Origin: Poriferisodalis sp964484385
GTDB lineage: Bacteria > Actinomycetota > Acidimicrobiia > Acidimicrobiales > Poriferisodalaceae
Reading direction: 5' to 3'
Assembly: GCA_964484385.1 (NCBI GenBank)
Contig: CAZAFV010000005.1
Coordinates: 1 to 64,000, forward strand
Length of the DNA: 64,000 bases
In this document: in pieces, positions 7,698 to 16,411 of the stretch
Position numbering within the stretch: position 1 is the stretch's first letter
Layout of the letters: each line of letters opens with the position of its first letter
The notes under the pieces: model-generated
The model's database searches: none
What the model saw: the letters and a program-made list of their open reading frames with translations, nothing else
Told to the model about the DNA's origin: nothing
Made by a program: the position numbers and the translations under genes

Positions 7698-9167
7698 ATG
7701 GCGGAGCTACGAAGGTCTGACGCCGACCAGCTCGCCTACGACGAAGCGTTCGATCGTGACGGCAACGTCCGGCCGCTCTACGCCGCCATCGTGGAGCGCT
7801 TCTCCAACTTCGACGTGGCCGAGCTGCGGCGCCGCGAAGGCATCATTGAAGAGGAGTTCCGCCGCCAGGGCATCACGTTCACGGTGTACGGCGATTCGCA
7901 GGGCACCGAGCGGACCTGGCCGATGGACCTGTTTCCCCGGCTGATCGCCGCAACCGAGTGGCAGGAGATCGAGCGGGGCCTGGCCCAGCGCGTCACCGCG
8001 CTGAACCGGTTCCTAGCCGACATCTACACCGGCGAGGGAGCGGCCATGGCCGACGGCGTCGTGCCCGCATGGCTGGTGCAGTCTTCGGACGGCTTCGAGC
8101 GCAACGCGTTCGGCGTGAGCGTGCCGCATGACGCCCACTGCGTCATCGCCGGCATCGACCTGGTGCGCGATGCCGAGGGCCAGTACCGGGTGCTCGAGGA
8201 CAACCTGCGCAACCCGAGCGGGATCAGCTACGTCATCGAGAACCGGGCGGCGATGACCCGAGCGTTCCCCCGTGTCTGGGAAGACCACACCGTGGAGCCA
8301 GTCGGCCAGTACGGCCGCATGCTGCGCACGGCACTCGAATCGGTGGCGCCCACGGGGGCCGGCGAGAAGCCGCTCATCGTGATCCTGACGCCGGGCATCT
8401 ACAACTCGGCGTACTTCGAGCACGCCTTCCTGGCCCGGGAGATGGGCGTCGAGCTCGTCGAAGGGCCCGACCTGGTGGTGGACGAGCACGTCGTGTACCT
8501 GCGCACCATCGAGGGCCTGGTTCCCGTCGACGTGATCTACCGGCGCATCGATGACACCTTCCTCGATCCGGTGTCGTTCCGCCCCGATTCCACGCTCGGC
8601 GTGCCGGGGCTGCTGGGTGCCATGCGCGCGGGCACGGTGACCGTGTGCAACGCGGTTGGCAACGGCGTGGCCGACGACAAGGCCATCCACCCCTACGTGA
8701 CCGACTTGATCCGCTACTACCTCGGCGAGGAGCCGATCCTGCCCAACGTCGAGACTTACGTGATGTGGGAGCCCGATCAGCGCGAGGCGGCGTTCGAACG
8801 GCTCGACGAGCTGGTCATCAAGCCGGTCGGCGAATCGGGGGGCTACGGCATCGTCATCGGGCGCAACGCCACCGACGAGGAGCTGGCGAACGCGCAGGCC
8901 GAGATCGAGGCCGATCCGCGCAACTGGGTGGTCCAGGAGGTGGTGGAGCTGTCGACGCTCGCCTCCATGTGCGACGACGTGCTTGAGCCGCGCCACCTCG
9001 ACCTGCGCCCGTTCGTGATCACCGGGGAGCGCACGCAGGTGTTTCCCGGCGGCCTGACGCGGGTGGCGATGCGGAAGGGCTCGCTGATCGTGAACTCCTC
9101 GCAGGGCGGCGGCTCCAAGGACACGTGGGTGCTCGCCCCCCAAGGCGAGACACAGGCGGCGACATGA
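7698..9167 (+). CDS. circularly permuted ATP-grasp type 2 family protein
   Basis: This 489-aa protein is a circularly permuted ATP-grasp ligase, first member of a widespread three-gene set. Typical segments are YGDSQGTERTWPMDLFPR, VLEDNLRNPSGISYVIENR and VIKPVGESGGYGI, with HLDLRPFVITG and SSQGGGSKDTWVL near the C-terminus. The family is thought to form amide bonds, possibly on a peptide or protein, but no substrate has been established that I know of. It overlaps the next gene by four bases (ATGA), and the third gene follows the same way. A few AT-rich bases (TATCAAAT) directly precede the ATG and no ribosome site is evident, so it may be leaderless. Confidence 0.9.
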   Translation: MAELRRSDADQLAYDEAFDRDGNVRPLYAAIVERFSNFDVAELRRREGIIEEEFRRQGITFTVYGDSQGTERTWPMDLFPRLIAATEWQEIERGLAQRVTALNRFLADIYTGEGAAMADGVVPAWLVQSSDGFERNAFGVSVPHDAHCVIAGIDLVRDAEGQYRVLEDNLRNPSGISYVIENRAAMTRAFPRVWEDHTVEPVGQYGRMLRTALESVAPTGAGEKPLIVILTPGIYNSAYFEHAFLAREMGVELVEGPDLVVDEHVVYLRTIEGLVPVDVIYRRIDDTFLDPVSFRPDSTLGVPGLLGAMRAGTVTVCNAVGNGVADDKAIHPYVTDLIRYYLGEEPILPNVETYVMWEPDQREAAFERLDELVIKPVGESGGYGIVIGRNATDEELANAQAEIEADPRNWVVQEVVELSTLASMCDDVLEPRHLDLRPFVITGERTQVFPGGLTRVAMRKGSLIVNSSQGGGSKDTWVLAPQGETQAAT

Positions 9168-10156
9168 TCCTCGCCCGCCACGCCGATTCGCTGCTGTGGG
9201 CCGGTCGCTACTTGGAGCGGGCGGACACCATTGCCCGCTGCGTTTCCGTCGAGACCAATGCCGTCATGCACCGCCAGGCCACCGAGGCTCGCTTGGCCTC
9301 CCGCCGGCTGGTGCAGGCGCTCGGGCTGCAGGACGAGTTCGTGGCGGCCCAGGTCGGCACTGGCCCCTATGCCGTCATGGATTTCCTAGTCTCGGACGAC
9401 TCGCATCCCGGTTCGGTGGTGTCGGCTGTCCAAGCGGTGAGGGAGAACCTGCGCATCGTGCGCGACCGCATCCCCGTCGAGCTCTGGGAGGAGGCCAACA
9501 GCCTGCACATCCTCATGCAGAGCGCCAAATCCGTCGGTGCAGCCGCTCGGGAGCAGACCGGCGGCGAGGTGTCGCGCATGTCGGTGATCACGGCCAGGCG
9601 GGGGTGTCGCTCGCTCAGCGGCGTCATGACCGAGTCGATGAGCCGCGACGAGGGATACGCGTTCATGGAGGCGGGCCGGCTGCTCGAGCGGTCGATTCTG
9701 ACGGTGGAACTGCTGAAGTCGGGTTTGGGCACCGGAAGCGACGTGTTCGACGGAAATCGCCTGCTGGCGTTCACGCACTCGCTGCAAGCTGCACGTCGCG
9801 AGCTGGGGCACTCGCCGCAGTGGCACGCGGTCGCGAAGTTCCTCCTGCAGCACGAGCAGATGCCCCGCTCGGTGCTGTGGTGCCTGGGACGGGTGGAGTT
9901 GCGCCTGGAGGATCTCGCCGCGGCCGCAGGTGCTGTTGCCACAGCCAGGCGGCGCGCCGGGGCGCTGCGGGCGCACCTGGAGTACGGCGAGCTCGACGAG
10001 CTGCTGGCCGCACCCGAGGCAGAGCTGGCGTACTTGGGTTCGGCGCTGGCCGAGCTCGCCGCCGACGTGCACACCAGCACGGTGGCGAGATCGAGCTTGG
10101 CGGAAGTGCACGCGCAATTCGTGCGGCCCGGCGACGGGAGAGGCAGGCCGCAATGA
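9164..10156 (+). CDS. alpha-E domain-containing protein
   Basis: This all-helical 330-aa protein begins with the diagnostic MILARHADSLLWAGRYLERADTIAR segment (quoted here as ARHADSLLWAGRYLERAD) of the alpha-E (DUF403) family. It always accompanies the circularly permuted ATP-grasp protein and often a transglutaminase-like protein, as here. Function is unknown; a role as partner or substrate-binding helical bundle of the ligase is inference. The ATG overlaps the upstream stop as ATGA. An earlier in-frame start would lie inside the ATP-grasp gene and is not needed. Confidence 0.9.
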   Translation: MILARHADSLLWAGRYLERADTIARCVSVETNAVMHRQATEARLASRRLVQALGLQDEFVAAQVGTGPYAVMDFLVSDDSHPGSVVSAVQAVRENLRIVRDRIPVELWEEANSLHILMQSAKSVGAAAREQTGGEVSRMSVITARRGCRSLSGVMTESMSRDEGYAFMEAGRLLERSILTVELLKSGLGTGSDVFDGNRLLAFTHSLQAARRELGHSPQWHAVAKFLLQHEQMPRSVLWCLGRVELRLEDLAAAAGAVATARRRAGALRAHLEYGELDELLAAPEAELAYLGSALAELAADVHTSTVARSSLAEVHAQFVRPGDGRGRPQ

Positions 10157-11214
10157 GACTCGACATCGCCTACCGGCTGCACTTCACCTATGCGGAGCGC
10201 GTCTCTGAATCGCAGAACGAGATCCGCGTGCGGCCCCGTGACGACCTGCGCCAGCAGGTGCTGTCGTACCGGCTGACGACGACTCCGGCGACCCGGGTGC
10301 TGCAGACACGCGACTACTTCGGCACGACGGTCGACCATCTGGGCATACGCGGGCCGCATGACGATCTGCTGGTGGTGGCCGAGGCCTCGGTGGAGACCTC
10401 ACCGACCGAGAGCGCCCCGGCGCCGGTGAGCTGTGAGCGGTTGGGTGATCAGCAGTTCGTCAACCAGCATGTCGAGTACTTGGCGCCGTCCCAGCATGTG
10501 CACTGGGGGGAGCTGGTCGACGAAGTGGCCTCGTGGGCGGTCCGCGGGGCTGCCGACGACGTCAGCGAGCGCGTGCTGGCCGTCGCCCAGGCGGTGCCCA
10601 CCGTGCTCACCTACGAACGCGGCTCCACCTCCATCGGTGTGACGCTGGAAGAGCTGATCGACGGCGGTCGAGGTGTCTGCCAAGACTTCGCCCATCTCGC
10701 CGTGGGCATGCTGCGCTGCATCGGCATCCCCGCTCGCTACGTCTCGGGCTACCTGTTCGCGCTGGACGAAACACGGCTTGAGGATCCCGATGACGGAGCA
10801 CCTGACGCCGGCGCCGACGCTGACGGGAACAGCCATGGCCTCGTTGGCGAGGACGTGTTCGCTCCCGAGCGTGTGCCGGCTGCAAGCCCGACGGCAATCT
10901 CGGTGCAGACGCACGCGTGGATCGAAGCTGCGGTGCCCGGCTACGGCTGGCATGCGCTCGATCCGACCAACGGCGGATCAGTGAGCGAGCGGCATGTGGT
11001 GATCGGCTACGGCCGCGATTACAACGACGTCCCTCCCGTGCGCGGCGTGTTCAACGGATCAGCCGACGCCAAGGTGGACGCCGAGGTGATCATCGCCCAG
11101 CCCACTGCGCCGGTCTCGATGGTCACCGAGCCGATCCGCCGCCAGGCCCGCGTGGCGGTCAGTCCGTCGACAGATGTGGCTGCCCAGCAACAGGCGGCGC
11201 AGCAACAGCAATAG
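10153..11214 (+). CDS. transglutaminase-like cysteine protease family protein
   Basis: The 353-aa protein has the N-terminal beta domain found in this family (YRLHFTYAERVSESQNEIRV) and a transglutaminase-like core. Its probable catalytic triad is Cys176 (GVCQDFAHL), His254 (THAWIEA) and Asp270 (ALDPTNG). The stretch between the Cys and His contains an acidic, low-complexity insertion of about 40 residues, and the C-terminus ends in a Gln-rich tail. It starts with ATGA overlap on the alpha-E gene, so the three are one translation-coupled unit. The family may cleave or transfer peptides made or tagged by the ATP-grasp partner; this is a proposal, not shown. Confidence 0.88.
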   Translation: MRLDIAYRLHFTYAERVSESQNEIRVRPRDDLRQQVLSYRLTTTPATRVLQTRDYFGTTVDHLGIRGPHDDLLVVAEASVETSPTESAPAPVSCERLGDQQFVNQHVEYLAPSQHVHWGELVDEVASWAVRGAADDVSERVLAVAQAVPTVLTYERGSTSIGVTLEELIDGGRGVCQDFAHLAVGMLRCIGIPARYVSGYLFALDETRLEDPDDGAPDAGADADGNSHGLVGEDVFAPERVPAASPTAISVQTHAWIEAAVPGYGWHALDPTNGGSVSERHVVIGYGRDYNDVPPVRGVFNGSADAKVDAEVIIAQPTAPVSMVTEPIRRQARVAVSPSTDVAAQQQAAQQQQ

Positions 11215-11232
11215 GGCACCCACCGAGCGCCG

Positions 11233-12768
11233 CTACCAGGGGTCGATCGGGTGCTTGCGGCCCTGACGCGGCTGCGGCGAGGGCAGCGTCGCCAACAGTC
11301 GGGCGATGATGCCTCGCGTCTCGGCCGGGTCGATGATGTCGTCGAGCAGGAACGACCGGGCGAACTCCAGGCCCGTATTGCGCTCCTTCCACTCCGCGAC
11401 GCGCCGATCCCGGATCTCGCGTTGCGCCGCGTCGTCGGGCGCCGCCTCGAGCTCGTCGCGGAACACGATGTTCACCGCGCCTTCGAGGCCCATGCCGCCG
11501 AATTCGGCAGTCGGCCAGCCGATGTACAGATCAGGGTCGAGCGCGTCGGAGCCCATTGCGTAGTAGCCGAGGCCGTATGCCTTGCGCAGGATCACGCTCA
11601 GGATCGGCACGTCGGCGGCGCTGAGTGCCACCAGGGTGCGGGCGCTGTGACGCACGAGGGCCGACTTCTCCGCAGCCGTCCCGATCATGAAACCCGGCGT
11701 GTCACACAGGAACAACAGCGGCAGGTCGTAGGCGTTGCACAGCTCGACGTGGCGCGAGAACTTGGCTGAGCCCTCGGCATCGATCGCGCCGGCACCGAAC
11801 ATCGGGTTGTTCGCCAGCACGCCGATGGGGTGCCCATCGATCCGGCACAGCGATGTCGACAGGCACCGGCCGAACCTGGGTCGCAGCTCCAGAACCGACC
11901 CTTCGTCGGCCAGGATCTCCACGATCTTGCGCACGTCATAGGCACGCCGGGGGTTCTCGGGCACCATCGTGCGGAGCGGTGTTTGGTCTGCGGCGACCGG
12001 CGGCGGGGGAGTCGCCACGTCGGTGAAGTACGACAGGTACCGGCGAGCGGTCTGCAGTGCCGCTGTCTCGTCCTCGACGACGAGCTCGATGGTGCCCACC
12101 CGCTCATGCATCGACATGGGGCCCAGTTCTTCGGGGGTCAGATCCTCGCCGGTCGCGGACCGCACGAGCGGCGGCCCCGAGATGCCCAGCGTGGAGTCCT
12201 GGGTTGCGATCACGACGTCGGAGGTGCCGGCGATGTTGGCCTGGCCGGCGAAACTCGGCCCCGAAAGGATCGTGACGATCGGCACCAGGCCGGAGAGCCG
12301 TGCGAGCTGGATGAATGTGGTCGCGGTGCCGCTGTCGTAGAACAGCTCGGTGGCACGTGCCCCGGCGCCTTCGGACCAGAAGATGACCGGCCAGCGGTTG
12401 CGCTCGGCCACCTCCATCATCCGGTCCACCTTGCGATGGTTGGTCGGGCTCTGGCTGCCGCCCATCACCGTGTAGTCGTAGGTGAAGGCGCACACCGCAA
12501 CGCCGTCCACCTGCCCGACGCCCATGACGAGGCCGTCGGCCGGCGCATCGCCCAGGGAGCGGATCTGGGGCTGTGCGAGCTGGCCGTACTCGACGAATGT
12601 GTCAGGGTCGAACAGCGCAGCGATGCGCTCCCGGGCGCTCCAGCGACCCCGGGCATGCTGCCGGGCTATCGCTTCGGGCCGGGCCTCGTCCAGTGTCGCC
12701 TCCTTTGCCGCCACGGCCTTGGCCAGCAGCGGCGGCACATCTGGTTCCGGGGACGCTTCCTCACTCAC
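11233..12768 (-). CDS. acyl-CoA carboxylase beta subunit (carboxyltransferase)
   Basis: The 511-aa protein has the two crotonase-fold halves of a biotin-dependent carboxyltransferase. They are marked by ARGRWSARERI and FVEYG at the N-terminus, SPTNHRKVDRM, LFLCDTPGFMIG, and SVILRKAYGLGYYAM with EFGGMGLEGA near the end. It would move CO2 from carboxybiotin to an acyl-CoA. No biotin carboxylase or biotin carrier gene adjoins it; the nearest are fused in the 28217-31681 protein. The GTG start 12768 is supported by a TAGGTT box nine bases upstream (leaderless) rather than by a ribosome site. Substrate (acetyl-, propionyl- or other CoA) cannot be read from sequence alone. Confidence 0.85.
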   Translation of the reverse strand: MSEEASPEPDVPPLLAKAVAAKEATLDEARPEAIARQHARGRWSARERIAALFDPDTFVEYGQLAQPQIRSLGDAPADGLVMGVGQVDGVAVCAFTYDYTVMGGSQSPTNHRKVDRMMEVAERNRWPVIFWSEGAGARATELFYDSGTATTFIQLARLSGLVPIVTILSGPSFAGQANIAGTSDVVIATQDSTLGISGPPLVRSATGEDLTPEELGPMSMHERVGTIELVVEDETAALQTARRYLSYFTDVATPPPPVAADQTPLRTMVPENPRRAYDVRKIVEILADEGSVLELRPRFGRCLSTSLCRIDGHPIGVLANNPMFGAGAIDAEGSAKFSRHVELCNAYDLPLLFLCDTPGFMIGTAAEKSALVRHSARTLVALSAADVPILSVILRKAYGLGYYAMGSDALDPDLYIGWPTAEFGGMGLEGAVNIVFRDELEAAPDDAAQREIRDRRVAEWKERNTGLEFARSFLLDDIIDPAETRGIIARLLATLPSPQPRQGRKHPIDPW

Positions 12769-12826
12769 GCAGCAAGAACCTAGAGGCTGAGCCGGTAGGC
12801 CAACCTGTGGCGTTAGGGTGCGCGGC
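12769..12826. promoter_or_regulatory. divergent pair of leaderless-type promoters
   Basis: On the minus strand TAGGTT (12782 to 12777) ends nine bases before the GTG of the carboxyltransferase gene. On the plus strand TAGGGT (12814-12819) ends eight bases before GTG 12827 of the peptidase gene. Neither gene has a recognisable ribosome site. Both transcripts are therefore predicted to start at or within three bases of the start codon. Confidence 0.45.
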
Positions 12827-14179
12827 GTGAAGCCGACAGACGAGGTGTTGGCAGAGCGGCGGGCGCGGGTGGCCAAGCGCTGGGAGCTCACCGACGAGGT
12901 GGTGGTCGTGCGCGCCGGCGAGCCGGCGGGCTGGTCGGGGACCGATCAGCACTTCGCGTTCCTGCCCCATCCCGATGTGGCCTACTTGACGGCGGTGGGC
13001 TCGCCGGGCACGACGCTGGCCTTCGATGCCGCCGCTGGCGAGTGGGAGCTGTTCGGACCCCGTTTCACTCCCGAGCGGCTCGTCTGGGAGCAGCCGCCGA
13101 CACCCGTCGGTCAGCCGCTGGACGAGCTGGAGGCCTGGCTGTCCCAGCGCGGCGATCGCACGGTGATCGAGCTGGGCGCGGGTGCGACGATGCCCGAGGT
13201 GCTGCCCTCGCCGACAGCGCCGGAAGACGGCGGGGCGGAAAACCCTGGAAACGCGACGCTGCGGCTCGCAGCGGCGATCGCACTCGAGCGCATGACCAAG
13301 GACGATGCCGAGCTCGACGACATCCGCAGTGCGGCTGCGGCCAGCACCGCGGGCTTCGAGTGGGTGTACCAGCACGCGGCGCCGGGCATGACCGAGCGTG
13401 AGATTCAGGTCGGCATGGAGGCGCAGTTCTACGCCGCCGGGGCGCCTCGAGTGGCCTACGACAGCATCGTGGCGTCCGGCCCGCACGGCGCCTACCTGCA
13501 TTACGTCTATTCGGGCGATGACCCGCTGCGTCCCGGGACGCGGACCGTCGAGCCGGGCGACCTGCTGCTCATCGACGCCGGCGCGCAGTTCGGCGGCTAC
13601 GCCAGCGACGTCACTCGCACCATGGTCGTGGGCGCCGATCCCACCGACGAGCAGGAGTTCCTGTGGAAGCTGGTGCTGAGCGCCCAGCAGCAGACCATCG
13701 ACATGTGCCGGCCCGGCATCGTGTGGCGGGAAGTGCACCTAGCCGCCGCACGCATCCTCGGTGCCGGCCTGGTCGAAATGGGACTGCTGCGCGGCGACCC
13801 CGCCGAGCTGGTGACCCAAGGAGCTGTCGCCCTGTTCTTCCCCCACGGCCTCGGCCACCTGCTGGGACTGTCGGTGCACGACATCACGAGCGTTCCCTAC
13901 AGCCGCGAGCCCAGCGACGATCCGCTGCTGTCGAGGCTGGGTCCGAACCGTCTCCTCGAGCCGGGCATGGTCACCACCGTCGAGCCCGGCATCTATTTCA
14001 TCGATGCGTTGCTCGGCGACCCCGCCCGGCGGGAGAAGTTCGCCGAAAGCGTCGTGTGGGAGCGCGTCGATGAGCTGCGGGGATTCGGCGGCATCCGCAT
14101 CGAGGACGACGTGCTCGTGACCGACGGCGATCCCGAGGTGCTGACCGCCGCGATCGGCAAGCCGATCCGTATTGGCTGA
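12827..14179 (+). CDS. M24B family Xaa-Pro aminopeptidase / prolidase-like peptidase
   Basis: This 450-aa protein has the N-terminal creatinase-like domain (DQHFAFLPHPDVAYLTAV) and a C-terminal pita-bread metalloprotease domain. All five metal ligands appear present: two Asp in LLIDAGAQFGGYASDVTRT, His in PHGLGHLLGL, Glu in TTVEPGIYF and Glu in GIRIEDDV. It would remove N-terminal residues preceding proline, or cleave Xaa-Pro dipeptides, in the cytoplasm. GTG 12827 is chosen over GTG 12818 because TAGGGT lies eight bases upstream as a leaderless promoter. It is followed after six bases by a DAO-type oxidase, suggesting co-transcription. Confidence 0.85.
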   Translation: MKPTDEVLAERRARVAKRWELTDEVVVVRAGEPAGWSGTDQHFAFLPHPDVAYLTAVGSPGTTLAFDAAAGEWELFGPRFTPERLVWEQPPTPVGQPLDELEAWLSQRGDRTVIELGAGATMPEVLPSPTAPEDGGAENPGNATLRLAAAIALERMTKDDAELDDIRSAAAASTAGFEWVYQHAAPGMTEREIQVGMEAQFYAAGAPRVAYDSIVASGPHGAYLHYVYSGDDPLRPGTRTVEPGDLLLIDAGAQFGGYASDVTRTMVVGADPTDEQEFLWKLVLSAQQQTIDMCRPGIVWREVHLAAARILGAGLVEMGLLRGDPAELVTQGAVALFFPHGLGHLLGLSVHDITSVPYSREPSDDPLLSRLGPNRLLEPGMVTTVEPGIYFIDALLGDPARREKFAESVVWERVDELRGFGGIRIEDDVLVTDGDPEVLTAAIGKPIRIG

Positions 14180-14185
14180 AGCCGG

Positions 14186-15496
14186 ATGAGCGAGCAGAAC
14201 TACGACGCCATCGTCATCGGGGCGGGTGTGATCGGCAACGCCGTCACCTGCGAGCTGGCCCGGCGTGGCTGGCGGGTGGTGGGTGTGGATCGCAACCCGG
14301 GCGCTGGCCAGGGTTCCACCAGCTCATCCTCGGCCATCGTGCGATTCACCTACTCCACCCGGGCGGGCGTGGCCATGTCCTACGAGGGTTTGCAGTACTG
14401 GCTGAACTGGCCCGATTACATCGGCGACTGCGACGAGGCCGGCTACGCCACGTTCACCAAGTGCGGGATGCTCACGCTGATCAGCGGCGACGGCCCGCAC
14501 CTGCTGCCCGTGCCGCACTTCGAGGCGCTCGGCGTGCCCTACGAGGTTTGGGATCGTGACGAGGCGGTTGCCCGGCTCGGGCACTTCGACCTGTCACGCT
14601 TCGGCCCGCCCCGGCAGATCGCCGACGCTGACTTCTGGGCCGAGCCGACATCGCAGCTCGACGGCGCGCTGTGGACGCCCGAAGCCGGCTATATCGGTGA
14701 CCCGCAGCTCGCCGCTCACAATCTCCGGCTGGCGGCCGAAGCCGCAGGGGCAGAGTTTCGCTTCGGCTCTACTGTCGTGGGGATCGCCGGATCAGGACGC
14801 GCCGAGGGCGTGGTGCTGGCGGATGGGGATGTGCTGGCTGCGCCGGTGGTGGTGAATGTCGCCGGTCCACACAGCAGCGCCATCAACGAACTGGCGGGGG
14901 TGCTCGACGACATGACGGTCAGCACCCGGCCGCAGCGCAAGGAGGTGTACCACGTGCCCTCGCCGGCCGGCGTCGACTTCGAGCGCGTCGGCGCGGCGAT
15001 GGCCGACGACGACTGCGGCTGCTACGTGCGGCCGGAGGTGGGCAACAACATCCTGATCGGCTCGCTCGAACTTGACATGACGGAACTGGAATGGCTCACG
15101 GCCGACGAGGTCGACGATTGCTCGCAGGACCTCACCCGCGAGCAGTGGGAGACCCACGTTCTGCGGTTCGCCCGGCGCATGCCTGATCTGGGATTGCCGC
15201 ACCAGCCAAGGGGCATCGTGGGTGTGTACGACGTGACCGACGACTGGATCCCGATCTACGACCGCACCTCGCTCGACGGGTTCTACGTGGCCATCGGCAC
15301 CAGCGGCAACCAGTTCAAGAATGCTGCGGTGGCCGGTCACTGCATGGCGGAGCTGATCGGCGCAGTCGAAGCCGGCCATGACCATGATGCCGATCCAGTC
15401 GTGGTGACCGGAAAGCACACCGGCTTGGACATCGACATGGGCACGTTCTCACGCAGCCGCGACCTTCACGGCTCGTCGATGTCCGTGCTCGGCTAA
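14186..15496 (+). CDS. FAD-dependent oxidoreductase, DAO / sarcosine oxidase-like
   Basis: The 436-aa flavoprotein begins with the Rossmann motif (IVIGAGVIGNAVTCELARRG) and continues with a VDRNPGAGQGSTSSSS segment that resembles the flavin-linking region of monomeric sarcosine oxidase and glycine oxidase relatives. GTSGNQFKNAAVAGHCMAELI near the end is the second FAD-contact block. Likely substrates are N-methyl or secondary amino acids or related amines, but the exact one is unknown. Pairing with the M24 peptidase upstream suggests turnover of proline- or N-methyl-containing compounds. The TAA stop lies inside the repeat at 15491-15575. Confidence 0.8.
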   Translation: MSEQNYDAIVIGAGVIGNAVTCELARRGWRVVGVDRNPGAGQGSTSSSSAIVRFTYSTRAGVAMSYEGLQYWLNWPDYIGDCDEAGYATFTKCGMLTLISGDGPHLLPVPHFEALGVPYEVWDRDEAVARLGHFDLSRFGPPRQIADADFWAEPTSQLDGALWTPEAGYIGDPQLAAHNLRLAAEAAGAEFRFGSTVVGIAGSGRAEGVVLADGDVLAAPVVVNVAGPHSSAINELAGVLDDMTVSTRPQRKEVYHVPSPAGVDFERVGAAMADDDCGCYVRPEVGNNILIGSLELDMTELEWLTADEVDDCSQDLTREQWETHVLRFARRMPDLGLPHQPRGIVGVYDVTDDWIPIYDRTSLDGFYVAIGTSGNQFKNAAVAGHCMAELIGAVEAGHDHDADPVVVTGKHTGLDIDMGTFSRSRDLHGSSMSVLG

Positions 15497-15575
15497 CGCC
15501 ATGCGCTGTGTTTGATGGTTCGCTTGGTCAAGACCAAGCGCTGTGTCTGATGGTTCGCATGGCTAACGCCATGCG
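15491..15575. repeat. 35-bp hairpin-bearing direct repeat at convergent gene ends
   Basis: About 2.5 copies of a 35-bp unit: 15491-15520 (5'-truncated), 15521-15555 (complete) and 15556-15575 (hairpin only). Each unit is a perfect 20-base inverted repeat followed by the spacer CTGTGTYTGATGGTT. The two complete hairpins, CGCTTGGTCAAGACCAAGCG and CGCATGGCTAACGCCATGCG, differ at two stem positions, and both changes are compensated on the opposite arm. The first and last copies provide the TAA of the oxidase gene and the TAG of the Nudix gene. Likely a bidirectional transcription terminator or mRNA-end stabiliser; no T-tract follows, so factor-independent termination is uncertain. Confidence 0.8.
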
Positions 15576-16348
15576 AACACCGGCTGCTCCAGCTCGTCGA
15601 CGCGGGTGCTGAGGCCGTCGTAGGCAACGGCGCGGAACTGGTAGAGCACAGCACCGGTGGGCGCGTGGATCAGGTCGCCGCCGATCGGCACCTGCACGAC
15701 GGGACGGTCGCTCTCGGGGATGCTCACGAAGCGGGGAGAGTCGGGCCGGATCAGCTCGCGAAGTGATACCCGATGCACTGAGGCCACCTCGGCGGGGTTT
15801 GCCACTGGTTCACGGTCGTCAGTCAGCCAGAACACGAACGGGCTGATGACATAGCCCGAGCGGGTGGGGTAGTCGTCGAGCCGGCCGAGCAGGTCGTCGC
15901 CAGTCAGCTCCAGGCCGACCTCTTCGGAGCACTCCCGGATGGCTGCTTCGAGCACGGTCTCGCCGTCGTCTACTCGACCGCCCGGCAGCGCCCACTGGCC
16001 CCGATGGCCGCGCAGGTGAGAACCGCGGCGCGTCAGCAGCACCGCTGCGCCGCCCGCAGTCCCCTCGACATCGCCCGTGAGCGTCGCGTCGTCGACCGCT
16101 CCCGGGATGTCCGCCAGCAGTTCGAGCCGTTCTTGGGCGCTCAGGCCGCTGAATGCAGGGTCGGATCCGTGCAGTTCGGCGTCGCTGTCCAGCACGATCA
16201 CCGCGACCGCAGCGTGCTTGCGTCCCCGCGCCGGGTGCCGGCGGATGTCGTGGCGCGCCAGATTCGTCGCGAGCCGTTCCCGCAGGGTGTTGTCATGGGC
16301 GACATCGGCAGCTGCCAGGGGACTGGCCATGGGCGTCGAGTCTGGCAC
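15563..16348 (-). CDS. Nudix hydrolase
   Basis: The 261-aa protein contains a perfect Nudix box (GRVDDGETVLEAAIRECSEE followed by VGL), with the REx2EE metal-binding helix intact, and a CoA-pyrophosphatase-like N-terminal arrangement (RGSHLRGHRGQWALPGG). It would hydrolyse a nucleoside-diphosphate-linked compound such as coenzyme A, ADP-ribose or NADH. The GTG start has GGGAGG five bases upstream; an internal ATG 18 bases later has none. Its stop codon lies inside the hairpin repeat shared with the converging oxidase gene. Confidence 0.85.
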   Translation of the reverse strand: MPDSTPMASPLAAADVAHDNTLRERLATNLARHDIRRHPARGRKHAAVAVIVLDSDAELHGSDPAFSGLSAQERLELLADIPGAVDDATLTGDVEGTAGGAAVLLTRRGSHLRGHRGQWALPGGRVDDGETVLEAAIRECSEEVGLELTGDDLLGRLDDYPTRSGYVISPFVFWLTDDREPVANPAEVASVHRVSLRELIRPDSPRFVSIPESDRPVVQVPIGGDLIHAPTGAVLYQFRAVAYDGLSTRVDELEQPVFAWR

Positions 16349-16397
16349 CTGGCCCTCCCGGCCTGCCGGTGAGCCGCCCTCGCGTGCAATTGCTCTC

Positions 16398-16403
16398 TAC
16401 GAT
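16398..16403 (+). promoter_or_regulatory. leaderless-type -10 box (TACGAT) of flavin monooxygenase gene
   Basis: TACGAT ends nine bases before GTG 16412, and no ribosome-binding site is present between them. The same hexamer at the same distance precedes the enoyl-CoA hydratase gene at 35490. The mRNA is predicted to begin at or within about three bases of the start codon. Confidence 0.45.
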
Positions 16404-16411
16404 CGCTGGTC

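Noticed and set aside
12827..15496. Creatinase plus sarcosine oxidase pair
   Set aside because: The M24 protein keeps all five metal ligands of aminopeptidases; creatinase lacks them. The DAO protein may still act on N-methyl amino acids.
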